From the NCBI RefSeq assembly GCF_001632845.1, contig NZ_CP011994.1, positions 992,001 through 1,056,000 of the forward strand: a stretch of 64,000 nucleotides of DNA, read 5' to 3'. Source of the stretch: Ectothiorhodospira sp. BSL-9 (lineage in GTDB: Bacteria > Pseudomonadota > Gammaproteobacteria > Ectothiorhodospirales > Ectothiorhodospiraceae). A program made the position numbers and the translations under genes. Under the pieces are notes generated by a model, which had not been told where the DNA came from, did no database searches, and saw nothing but the letters and a program-made list of their open reading frames with translations. Positions 26,890 through 34,891 of the stretch are shown in pieces (positions within the stretch are counted from its first letter, which is position 1; each line of letters begins with the position of its first letter).

Positions 26890-27651
26890 ATGCTTGAGCG
26901 GATAGACAATCCCCGGGTCTTCAACGACCCTGACACTCTGGCACGCACTGCGACCGCCGATTGCCTGAGGCTGGCCAATGACATCATCGCCAAGCGCGGT
27001 CACTTTTACATGGCCCTCTCCGGTGGCAGCACGCCACAGCGATTGTATGAAGAGCTGGCAGCCGCCGCTGGACAGACCGATTGGTCCTGCTGGCACATCT
27101 ATTTCGGTGACGAGCGCTGCGTGGCACCCGATCATCCCCGCAGCAACGCGGGCATGGCCCGCAAGGCCTGGCTCTCGCGAGTACCGATCCCGTCATCCCA
27201 GGTACACATCATGTTCAACGCCGGTAACGATCCCGACAGCGCCGCAGCTGAATACGCGGCCCGCCTTCAATCCTTGCCAAGGAGTGCTGACGGGTGTTGG
27301 CCGATCTTTGATCTGGCCCTGATGGGTTTGGGATCGGATGGACACATCGCCTCGTTATTCCCGCACACGGATGCCCTGCATGAAGATCGCCACCCTGTGG
27401 TGGCAGTGCAACCCTCGGAGGGGGAAGAATGGCGCATCACCCTCACCTATCCGGTCTTCAATCATGCCCGGAACCTTTGGTTCATGGTGGCGGGTGCGGA
27501 GAAACATGAGGTGCTGGCACGTATCCAGCGGGGTGAGCATCGGGCGACACCGCTGCCGGCACAGCGACTGAAGCTCATGGCTCAGCCGCGCTGGTACCTT
27601 GATCTGGCTGCCGCCCACGGTACCTCGGACCACAGCGACTCTGCATCCTGA
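26890..27651 (+). CDS. pgl: 6-phosphogluconolactonase
   Basis: A 253-residue DevB-type lactonase linking Zwf and Gnd. Family motifs are FYMALSGGSTPQRLYEEL, HIYFGDERCVAPDHPRSNAG, and LALMGLGSDGHIASLFPHTD. It follows zwf by 18 bases and ends the operon; a hairpin lies directly after the stop. Confidence 0.95.
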   Translation: MLERIDNPRVFNDPDTLARTATADCLRLANDIIAKRGHFYMALSGGSTPQRLYEELAAAAGQTDWSCWHIYFGDERCVAPDHPRSNAGMARKAWLSRVPIPSSQVHIMFNAGNDPDSAAAEYAARLQSLPRSADGCWPIFDLALMGLGSDGHIASLFPHTDALHEDRHPVVAVQPSEGEEWRITLTYPVFNHARNLWFMVAGAEKHEVLARIQRGEHRATPLPAQRLKLMAQPRWYLDLAAAHGTSDHSDSAS

Positions 27652-27666
27652 GGGTTCATCCTGCCA

Positions 27667-27698
27667 CCCCTGGAGGTGCCGACCGGCATCTCCAGGGG
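27667..27698. terminator. Hairpin terminator after pgl
   Basis: CCCCTGGAGGTGCC (27667-27680) pairs with GGCATCTCCAGGGG (27685-27698) over a four-base loop, with one G-T pair. It lies between the converging pgl and small exported-protein genes and has no long T-run. Confidence 0.75.
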
Positions 27699-27709
27699 GT
27701 CGGCGATCA

Positions 27710-28063
27710 TCATTCAACCGTGGCCACAAAGGCCTGCAGCTGAGGGTCGTAATGGCTACCCGTGATGGTGACGGCCTCGGCGGGTTGGGAGGGTGCGGGT
27801 GAACGGATTGATCCCACCGGCTGGCCCTCCACCTTGCCGACGAAGGCCTGCAGGTGCGGGTCATAGACTGAACCGACCACCCTATTGCCCTCCGAGCGCG
27901 TCTCGCTGGGCGGCGTGGTCAGGGTGGTCTGGTATGCCGCGCCTGCCGGCACGTAGATCTGCAGCAGGTGGTCCCACTCGGAACCAATGGCCTGGCCGGT
28001 GGTGGCGATCATCATTGTGGCGGCACCGGCAATGAGGCTGTTTTTCAAGGTCAGGGTTTTCAT
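27710..28063 (-). CDS. Small exported protein with repeated YDPxLQAFV motif
   Basis: A 117-residue protein with an N-terminal signal peptide (LKNSLIAGAATMMIATTGQA). The mature part holds two copies of a short unit, YDPHLQAFVGKVEG and YDPQLQAFVATVE, plus a diverged third, WDHLLQIYVPAGA. The family is not recognised. ATG 28063 has the ribosome site GGAGAAT. Two tandem copies of the shared 15-bp motif lie 106-135 bases upstream, so it likely belongs to the same regulon as the buf and porin genes. Confidence 0.65.
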   Translation of the reverse strand: MKTLTLKNSLIAGAATMMIATTGQAIGSEWDHLLQIYVPAGAAYQTTLTTPPSETRSEGNRVVGSVYDPHLQAFVGKVEGQPVGSIRSPAPSQPAEAVTITGSHYDPQLQAFVATVE

Positions 28064-28168
28064 GGTGATTCTCCTTCCATTCGCGGTTTCTGGTCTCATC
28101 CCAAGGCGTTGTTGCTGTGTGCCTTGAGCTTGATTTCAGAATAGGTCGCATCACCTCTGAGCAACATT

Positions 28169-28198
28169 CGGATGAATACCTAACGGGTTAATACTTAG
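28169..28198 (-). promoter_or_regulatory. Two abutting copies of the shared 15-bp motif
   Basis: On the minus strand the units read TTAGGTATTCATCCG (28169-28183) and CTAAGTATTAACCCG (28184-28198), exactly adjacent. They lie between the divergent small exported-protein gene and the reductase gene at 28338. Confidence 0.6.
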
Positions 28199-28337
28199 AG
28201 ATATTTCTGCCCATCAAGGAAGCAAGAAGTGTTGCGGATACTACGGATGGTCATGGCATGAGTGCCATTGGATACCGGAGAGACGACAACGCAAATTTTG
28301 GACTACGCTCGTGGGCCTTGTGCAGAGAAAGAGCAAG

Positions 28338-29762
28338 ATGAATCAATCACATGACCTGATCCTGATCGGCGGTGGCGTGAGCGGACTGGTCATCGCCAGC
28401 GTCGCCGGGCAGCTGGGCCTCGACGTGGTGCTCATCGAACGTCGCGAGAAGCTCGGCGGTGACTGCCTCCACTACGGCTGTGTACCGAGCAAGACACTGA
28501 TCCGCTCGGCTGCGGTGGCACATCAGATGCGGCGCGCCGATCAATACGGTCTGCAGGCGATGACGCCAAAAGTCGATCTGGGCCGCGTGATGGATCGGGT
28601 GCGAGCATCCATCAACACCCTGGGGGAACACGATGACCCGGAACGCTTCCGCAACTACGGGGTTTGCGTTCGCTTCGGAATGGCCCGGTTCATCGACCCA
28701 CACACGGTCGAGGTCGATGGCGAGCGGATTCGGGGGCGGCGACTGGTCATCGCCACGGGCTCACGACCGGCGATGCCCCCCATTCCCGGTCTGGCCGACA
28801 TCGACTACTGGACCAACGAGACGGTTTTCGACCAGCGCCAGCTACCCGCGCGGCTGGCGGTGCTGGGGGGTGGCCCCGTGGGCGTGGAGCTCGCCCAGGC
28901 GTTCGCTCGACTGGGTAGCCGGGTAACGGTGCTCCAGCGTCCCTCCTCGCTTCTGCCGCGGGAAGACCCGGAGATCGCGCGAGAGCTTGCGCGGCAACTC
29001 AGCGAGGAAGGCCTTTCCGTGGCCACCGGCAGCGCGGTGGAATCCATCATCTCTGGAGAAGGGGAAATCCTTCTGCAGGGGCGAAATGCCGAAGGTGGCT
29101 TCCAGGTGCCAGCCGACGCCGTGCTTGTGGCGACCGGACGACGCCCCCAGATCGACGACCTGGGCCTGGAGGCGGCTGGCGTGGCGGTGGAAAACGGGCT
29201 GATCCGCGTGGATCGGCGCATGCGTACAAGCCAGCGTCACATCTATGCGTGCGGCGACTGCTGCGGGCCGTATCCTTTTACCCATGTCGCCGAGTATCAG
29301 GCCGGCATCATCATCGCCAATGCCGTCTTCCGCCTTCCCAAACGCGCCGACTATCGAGTGGTGCCCAGGGTGACCTATACGGCACCCGAACTGGCGCACG
29401 TGGGATTGACCGAGACCCAGGCGCAAGCCCTGGGCATGGCCATCGAGGTTGCGCGGTTCCCCTTCCGTGATGTGGACCGGGCGGTCTGTGACGGTGATAC
29501 GGCCGGTTCGGCCAAGCTGGTCATTCACAAGGGAAGGCTGGTGGGCGCCACCCTTCTGGGATCACAGGCCGGTGAGCTGATCCATGAACTGGTGCTGGCC
29601 ATGCAAGCCCGGCTCAAGATCAGTCAGATCTCGGCTGCCATCCATGCCTATCCCACGCGCGCGCAAGTCCATCGGCGAGCGGTGAACACGCTCTACGCCC
29701 CCAGGCTCTTCTCGCCGCGCACACGTCGCCTGGCCGGCTGGATCCAGCGAATACTCCCCTGA
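28338..29762 (+). CDS. FAD-dependent disulfide oxidoreductase, mercuric-reductase-like
   Basis: A 474-residue member of the pyridine nucleotide-disulfide family. FAD motif LILIGGGVSGLVIASVAG, redox pair Cys43/Cys48 in GGDCLHYGCVPSKT, NAD(P) motif VLGGGPVGVELAQAFARLGS and IYACGDCCG are all present. The C-terminal HAYPTRAQVHRRAVN departs from the His-Glu pair of lipoamide and glutathione reductases, as in the class that accompanies TVP38 membrane proteins. Here no TVP38 gene precedes it; one does precede an internally deleted copy of this gene at 47205-47461. It lacks the extra metal-binding domain of MerA. The substrate is unknown. Confidence 0.85.
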   Translation: MNQSHDLILIGGGVSGLVIASVAGQLGLDVVLIERREKLGGDCLHYGCVPSKTLIRSAAVAHQMRRADQYGLQAMTPKVDLGRVMDRVRASINTLGEHDDPERFRNYGVCVRFGMARFIDPHTVEVDGERIRGRRLVIATGSRPAMPPIPGLADIDYWTNETVFDQRQLPARLAVLGGGPVGVELAQAFARLGSRVTVLQRPSSLLPREDPEIARELARQLSEEGLSVATGSAVESIISGEGEILLQGRNAEGGFQVPADAVLVATGRRPQIDDLGLEAAGVAVENGLIRVDRRMRTSQRHIYACGDCCGPYPFTHVAEYQAGIIIANAVFRLPKRADYRVVPRVTYTAPELAHVGLTETQAQALGMAIEVARFPFRDVDRAVCDGDTAGSAKLVIHKGRLVGATLLGSQAGELIHELVLAMQARLKISQISAAIHAYPTRAQVHRRAVNTLYAPRLFSPRTRRLAGWIQRILP

Positions 29763-30102
29763 AGCCATCGGGACCATCCCGTTGGAAGTCCACGACAGCG
29801 ACACTATGGGCCACTCTACCAAGTCCTGAGCGAGTGGCACCCACAACCCAAAACAATGCCGGGTAAAACCCTCAAGGTCTCGGGCGTCAGCTTTACAGCA
29901 GACTGCAGCCTGTCACCACCTCCCACTGAATAGCCGCTTCGGTCGATTCGGGACCCCCGATCGCCAGCATTGGCGCTACTCGGCCGGAATGAAACCGTCA
30001 GTAGCGTGCGTCGCACCATGGCGCCGAAAGCATGTGCCCGCTTGCCATTGAGGTCGCCTCTGGGGAATCGTTCTACCACCCAAGATGGTGCAGGTGGATC
30101 CC
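29763..30102. other. Intergenic stretch; first part duplicated downstream of 47461
   Basis: Bases 29763-29931 recur at 47462-47629, directly after the deleted copy of the reductase. The rest to 30102 shows no convincing gene or RNA. Confidence 0.6.
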
Positions 30103-30447
30103 TTACCACTCGATCAACTCGCCCGGCATCACCGCGACCGGGGCCAGTGCAGTGGAACTGGCGCCCATCGGCTCGAGCAACAGACGCACCCCGCCTCCCG
30201 TGGAAATCTCAAGCAGGTAGATCCTCAACTCGGCCGCCGACAATTCCTTGGATTGCCAAGGCCACAGCGCTACGTGGTTACGTCCGGGCTCCCACTGTCC
30301 ATCCCGACAAATAATCTCCACCGGCGCCGCCATCGGCTTCACTTCCGGCGATTGCCCCCCAGAAAGCGCCAGCGCACGGTGTTCCTGCAACACACCCTGA
30401 ATTGGCAAACCACCAAGGCCAGCATAAGTTCGGGCTTCCATGCCCAT
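30103..30447 (-). CDS. Hypothetical protein, 114 aa, behind the haem peroxidase gene
   Basis: No family is recognised. The frame lies 39 bases downstream of the peroxidase gene on the same strand and has a protein-like composition (APVEIICRDGQWEPGRNHVA, LRIYLLEISTGGGVRLLLEP). No signal peptide is seen. It may be the second gene of a two-gene unit; a chance frame is not excluded. Confidence 0.4.
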   Translation of the reverse strand: MGMEARTYAGLGGLPIQGVLQEHRALALSGGQSPEVKPMAAPVEIICRDGQWEPGRNHVALWPWQSKELSAAELRIYLLEISTGGGVRLLLEPMGASSTALAPVAVMPGELIEW

Positions 30448-30486
30448 GGTGTCTTGCAGATCGACTACAAGGTCGTCACATGCTGA

Positions 30487-31878
30487 TCAGGCGGCGGCCT
30501 GGGATTGGTGACTGCGCTGGGCAATGTTGACCAGATCTTCCAGTGTGAAGTGCCCTTCTTCCTTGGAGGGCAAGGTGGGTCTCCAATGGGGGGCGTGATT
30601 AACGAAGCTCGCCCGATCTCCTTCCAGAAGACCAATCAGCACCTCGGCCACGATCTGGCCACCCACCTCGCCCAAGTGCTGGCCGGACTCGCGCATTTCG
30701 GCTTCGCGCAGGATGTAGTACCACAACGGTGCGGGTACTGGCAGGGGTGTTGGCAGTCCGGACACATGGCCCCAGAGTTCCTCCTGGCTGAGCACATCGG
30801 CCCCCATGCAGGCTGCCACCGATTGCCCCGACGGCAAGGAAAAGGCAGCACCCCGTTTGAGATTGCGGGCGGCGAGTGAGCGTGCCTCATCCGGTATGCC
30901 CGGTGGCACCACCGAATCCGGCAGAAATAGCAACGACTCATTGAGCCGGGAGTTGATCAGGCGACTGGGCTGAACACCCTGGCCATCTCCCAGAAAACTC
31001 GACCAGTCCACCGTGTGTTCCCTGGCAACAGGCACTCCGCCACGAAGATCGCTGAGTCCCTCGTCTCGCGGCGCATCTGCCTCGGCCGGGAACAGTCGTG
31101 CCCCACCTGCGGTGGCGTTGATGCGGTAGCCGGCCCGTACCTGACTGTGTCCGAAGCGGAAGGCGGCGACGCTAAATTCCACCGGCATGTATGGCTCTTC
31201 GGCAAACCAGTAGTAGCGGCGCCCGTGATCCAAGATGTCGTCCACCCGCGCCTGACCACAGATACGTGGCAAATAGTCGTGCAGGACAATCCACTGATAA
31301 TGCCACCGTACGAGTCTCTGGGCCTCCTCGAAATCCCGGGCTGCCTCCTCGTCAAATACCTGATTGTGGAATTTGGCAAAGGCCAGGTGCAGTTGGGAGA
31401 CAATGAGATTCTCATCGTTTCGGGGATCGCCAATGATGGCGGTGCCACGGTGGTTCCTGAGGACATCATGATCGCCCTCGGCCGATGTGAGGAACCGGCC
31501 CTCACCATCATAAAGGTAGGGCTGGGCCGCCGGACCTGCCCCGTAAAGGGAATCCAGTTCCATCATGGGGGTGCGGAAGTTACGCAACGCCTGAGGATCG
31601 TTCTGGGATTCCAGGCTGGAGGTGGGGTCGAAGGTAATGTCGTGATCGACAAACTGACCGAAGAAGGTGAAGCCGGCGGGGATGCCGGGATTGTCGCCCT
31701 CGTCCCCAAGTTCGTCCTTCATGGGGCCATCGGCGGCCCCCAGGGCATGAGGTTGTGCAGGTTGAGGGAGATGCGACTCCTTGAGGGAGCGCAGGTGCGG
31801 AAACATCCGGCCAAAACGACCGGGCTGGCCAAACACGCCCTTTTGAGGACAATGGCCCCGAAGATATTCACCATGCAT
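30487..31878 (-). CDS. Animal-type haem peroxidase (An_peroxidase superfamily)
   Basis: A 463-residue protein of the animal haem peroxidase superfamily. The distal region FTFFGQFVDHDITFDPTSSL supplies the distal His and calcium-site Asp; the LHLAFAKFHNQVFD segment and proximal His region FRFGHSQVRAGY are also present. No signal peptide or membrane segment is seen, so bacterial cytoplasmic action or non-classical export is possible. ATG 31878 is preferred because AGGAG lies seven bases before it. Related bacterial enzymes oxidise halides or organic substrates; the substrate here is not predictable. Confidence 0.88.
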   Translation of the reverse strand: MHGEYLRGHCPQKGVFGQPGRFGRMFPHLRSLKESHLPQPAQPHALGAADGPMKDELGDEGDNPGIPAGFTFFGQFVDHDITFDPTSSLESQNDPQALRNFRTPMMELDSLYGAGPAAQPYLYDGEGRFLTSAEGDHDVLRNHRGTAIIGDPRNDENLIVSQLHLAFAKFHNQVFDEEAARDFEEAQRLVRWHYQWIVLHDYLPRICGQARVDDILDHGRRYYWFAEEPYMPVEFSVAAFRFGHSQVRAGYRINATAGGARLFPAEADAPRDEGLSDLRGGVPVAREHTVDWSSFLGDGQGVQPSRLINSRLNESLLFLPDSVVPPGIPDEARSLAARNLKRGAAFSLPSGQSVAACMGADVLSQEELWGHVSGLPTPLPVPAPLWYYILREAEMRESGQHLGEVGGQIVAEVLIGLLEGDRASFVNHAPHWRPTLPSKEEGHFTLEDLVNIAQRSHQSQAAA

Positions 31879-31986
31879 GGGTATACTCCTCATGAAACTG
31901 CAACGTCATCTCGATAGGACTGTAGTGACCTCCTCTGTGTGTGACTCAAGGGTAATCCCTACTCTCTTGCTTGGCTTATAGCCCTT

Positions 31987-32262
31987 GTGTACAGAATGTC
32001 CAGTCCGATCCAGCGCTGCGGGGTGGGCCTCAGGCACGGCCTGTTCTGCCTGAGATGCTGCTGGGCCCTGATGCTGGTGATGTTCGCCGTGGGCATCGCC
32101 AACCTTGCCTGGAGTGCCCCTCTGGCACTGCTGATGCTCTACGAGAAAACAGACAGGGCTGGCGACAGGATCGTCCGCCCGGCGGGCGTGGTGTTGATCT
32201 TGCCAGGATTGCCCGTGATGCTATCCAGGGGCCCGATGACCTTTGAACATCATCATAGTTGA
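31987..32262 (+). pseudogene. Duplicated C-terminal fragment of a DUF2182 membrane protein
   Basis: From about 32018 the sequence matches the last third of the DUF2182 gene at 39339-40130 (GLRHGLFCLRCCWALMLVMF, LLMLYEKTDRAGDRIVRP), to near 32275. The match is close but carries several substitutions. The open frame adds ten foreign residues at its start. It lacks the rest of the protein and is probably nonfunctional. Confidence 0.8.
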
Positions 32263-32342
32263 TCCAGGCAACCGGGCAACGTCGCCTAAGATCCTTGTCC
32301 CACAGAATCGTAAGTGTCCGGTAGGGCACGTATACCCAACCC

Positions 32343-32590
32343 TCACTCCCCGCTGGCATTCTCCCCGCAGGCCTGGGTGCGCGGTTCCCAGTGATAGGGC
32401 AGCAGTTCGTGGAGGCGATTGGCGGGATGATCCTGGATGCGCTCAAGCACATCGATCAGGTACTGACGGGGGTTCACCCCGTTCTGCTTGCAGGTTTCCA
32501 GGAGGGTCAGCAAGATGGCCAGGGCGTGGCCACCATTCTCGGAGCCGGTGAAGTTCCAGTTCTTGCGGTTATGCGGAGCACAGCATAACC
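32343..32590 (-). pseudogene. IS66-family transposase (TnpC) C-terminal remnant
   Basis: About 75 residues match the C-terminus of IS66 transposases: RKNWNFTGSENGGHALAILL, then TLLETCKQNGVNPRQYLIDV and RIQDHPANRLHELLPYHW. Nothing of the DDE core, tnpA or tnpB is nearby, so this is an insertion-sequence scar. Confidence 0.85.
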
Positions 32591-32933
32591 GCAATTATGA
32601 CGAGTTCCGGATTATGTAGAGTCTCAACCCCAAGGGGGGGATCCGCGGGCTTCGAAACAGGCCGCAGTGAAAATAAACGGACATGTCTCCGATAGCAGCA
32701 GCTTAGGTGGTTGCCGCGCAGGTCGCTGTTTCGCCGTCCGCAGCAGCGGGAAGGCGAGAGGAATACGCCTGTTCTGTCTGGTCACCGCAGGACCAAGCGC
32801 AGCCCCGTCCGAGCGCAGAGTGAACTTCACGTAGGCGTCCCCCCCTGGGGCAATGGGATAGAGCCAGGCAGAGCCTTGGACGCCACGAAGCCCGGCAGCA
32901 CCTCTGGTCATTGTCTTTCTCGTGCCCATCGCA
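32591..32933. other. Intergenic stretch without recognisable gene
   Basis: Only short low-quality frames are present between the IS66 remnant and the lipoprotein gene. A run of seven G is at 32633-32639. Nothing else is seen. Confidence 0.4.
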
Positions 32934-33878
32934 TCAACGATGGGCCGCTTCGAAGCGCCAGCGCTTCAGACTGCTGCCGCCGCCTTCACTGCGCGGGCGG
33001 TTTGCGCAGCCGATCAGCTCGTCATCGCCGCGCCAGGCAAAAGCGTAGACCTGGCCGTCCAGCAGATCCGGCTGCTCAGGCTCCTCAAGGACGAAGCTGC
33101 GGGTCGGCTGTCCGAAGCGCCAGCTCGTTTCCTCGTGCAGCGTGTAAGCCAGCCGGGTTCTGGAATCCGACCAAGCGTAACTTCCGATCGAAACAAGATC
33201 CGACAGCGCGCTGCGGGCCTCGTGGCGAACCAGCAGACGACCATCCGCAAGTCGCAGTTCAGCCGTGCAGCAGCCGTCACGAATCACCTGCAGCCCGCCA
33301 CGGACTTCGGTGGGAATGACGACCTCGCGGTGCGACTGCCATTCCACCTCGGGTGAGCGGCGGCAGGACTCGGGCGGCGCGGAGACCGGAACCAGCCTCG
33401 AGTCGGGCCCGACATCGGCCCGATACCAGGCGCGGTTCGCATCACCTGGCTGGCCACTGCTGCGCACGAATACGCTGTCTCCGGCGTCGTCCCAGCACAG
33501 GCTGGATGGGGAGAAGGATGGGCCATCAAAGCGATCCACCGGCCCTGCAGGCAAAACCAGCCGCCGGCCATCCACCTCCAGCAGTGCCGGCGATGTGATG
33601 GGAGAGCGCCTGCCGGTATCGGCATCGCCATCGAAATATCGAGTCCAGAACACCATCCACTCCCGGTCGGCGGAAAAACTGACCACCGGGAGGGGACTGC
33701 AATACACTGAACCGAGGTCCACCAACCACTCGCCGGTCCTCTCCGGCAGATCCACCGATGCCGAGCAGGCCGTGACAAGCAGGGCCAGCGCAACCAGCAG
33801 AAAACCGCGACAACCTCCAACATGGCAGGTGGTCAACGGGTTCTTCGATGGGTTCAGGATCGACATGGTTCGTCGCAT
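32934..33878 (-). CDS. Hypothetical lipoprotein, 314 aa
   Basis: The N-terminus has a hydrophobic stretch and lipobox (GFLLVALALLVTACS), so the protein is probably lipid-anchored. The mature part alternates short beta-strand-like segments with Trp and Asp (VSFSADREWMVFWTRYFDGD, SLCWDDAGDSVFVRSSG, SYAWSDSRTRLAYTLHEE), resembling propeller blades, but no family is named. Start ATG 33878 or 33866; neither has a clear ribosome site. A remnant of its 5' region occurs at about 46027-46110. Confidence 0.6.
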   Translation of the reverse strand: MRRTMSILNPSKNPLTTCHVGGCRGFLLVALALLVTACSASVDLPERTGEWLVDLGSVYCSPLPVVSFSADREWMVFWTRYFDGDADTGRRSPITSPALLEVDGRRLVLPAGPVDRFDGPSFSPSSLCWDDAGDSVFVRSSGQPGDANRAWYRADVGPDSRLVPVSAPPESCRRSPEVEWQSHREVVIPTEVRGGLQVIRDGCCTAELRLADGRLLVRHEARSALSDLVSIGSYAWSDSRTRLAYTLHEETSWRFGQPTRSFVLEEPEQPDLLDGQVYAFAWRGDDELIGCANRPRSEGGGSSLKRWRFEAAHR

Positions 33879-33971
33879 CGCTCGACACCGGACATCCCTG
33901 GCATCAAGCCGGTACCGTGGTATGGGATCGGAGTAAGCCACCCCCGCAGACATTGGCCAGGAGCACAACCG

Positions 33972-34259
33972 GTGAATTCAACACGACACACTGTTCAACC
34001 CCCGCCCAGAAACCTCTGGCTTCATGGCCTCATCATGTTGATCCTGGTGCTGCTGGTCAATCTCGCCCAGACCGTGCTGGGAATTTGCGCGATCCTCCAG
34101 TTCTTCTGGATGCTGTTCACCAACGAGCGCAACGCAGGTATCGCCTGGTTCGGTCAAGGCCTCGCACGGTGGCTGGCCATCACCGCCCGCTTTCTCACGG
34201 GTGAATCGGACGAGCGTCCGTTTCCATGGACGAGTTGGTCAGAGTCGAAAGCCGATTGA
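33972..34259 (+). CDS. DUF4389-type small membrane protein (full copy)
   Basis: A 95-residue protein with one or two hydrophobic helices (WLHGLIMLILVLLVNLAQTV, LGICAILQFFWMLF) and the motif TNERNAGIAWFGQGLARWLA, as in DUF4389 proteins of unknown function. Start GTG 33972 follows AGGAG. Its upstream region overlaps that of the divergent lipoprotein. A second copy with an altered C-terminus is at 46129-46437. Confidence 0.75.
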   Translation: MNSTRHTVQPPPRNLWLHGLIMLILVLLVNLAQTVLGICAILQFFWMLFTNERNAGIAWFGQGLARWLAITARFLTGESDERPFPWTSWSESKAD

Positions 34260-34384
34260 GCAAAGGCCCACTGCGGCTGCACGCCGGGGCCTTTCAGCCC
34301 CCGTTGACTATTTTCCTCCCGACGAGCCCGAGGAATGCCTGCCGGTCCGTCTGTGTGAAGGGGCACAGGAGAATGTGGAGGCAC

Positions 34385-34770
34385 TTAGAATTCCACCCTG
34401 GCGAGGCGAGCACAAAAGAACGGAGCATAGTCAGGCGAGCCGTAGAGGTTGCCAATTTCCATAGTGGTGGGGATGGTGAAGCCCTGATGCGTGGCATGCG
34501 CCAGCATCCGCGCACCGAAGGGTTGTAGGCGATAGGCCCGGTCCGGATTGGCATGCGACCAACGCTGCGGCCCGGTTCGGTGAGCACGCGCACCACCATG
34601 GGGCCGACGTCGCAGGCATCCCCAATCGAGTCGTAGAAGGCATTGTCCTGGTGAATATCCTCGCCCATCACCCGCCCCGCCAGGATGCCAGATGCGGGCG
34701 GCAGGTTCGTTTTGGGACATGGCGGCCACGCCGTGCGCAGCGGGCCGGGCTGGCTGGACGTGCTTTTCGC
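34385..34770 (-). pseudogene. Unidentified gene broken by frameshift
   Basis: Two frames of the minus strand together read like one protein: DNAFYDSIGDACDVGPMVVR then VLTEPGR in one, and after a shift near 34570 DRAYRLQPFGARMLAHATHQ then GFTIPTTMEIGNLYGSPDYA to the stop. The end resembles that of a conserved family of unknown function. The last part, 34448-34567, recurs at 46351-46474. Confidence 0.45.
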
Positions 34771-34891
34771 ATTGACTGGGGTCGATTTATCAAGGGGCTG
34801 CGATCTACCGCAAGGGGAGTAGCAAGGGTCCACTCAATGTTTCCGGCGGTTGAAGAACGGATAATGTCATCATCAGCTCGCCTTACAGTTG

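Noticed and set aside
31950-31965. GGTAATCCCTAC upstream of the haem peroxidase as a sixth copy of the 15-bp motif
   Set aside because: The central GTATTC is not matched and the spacing to flanking bases differs; too weak to include.
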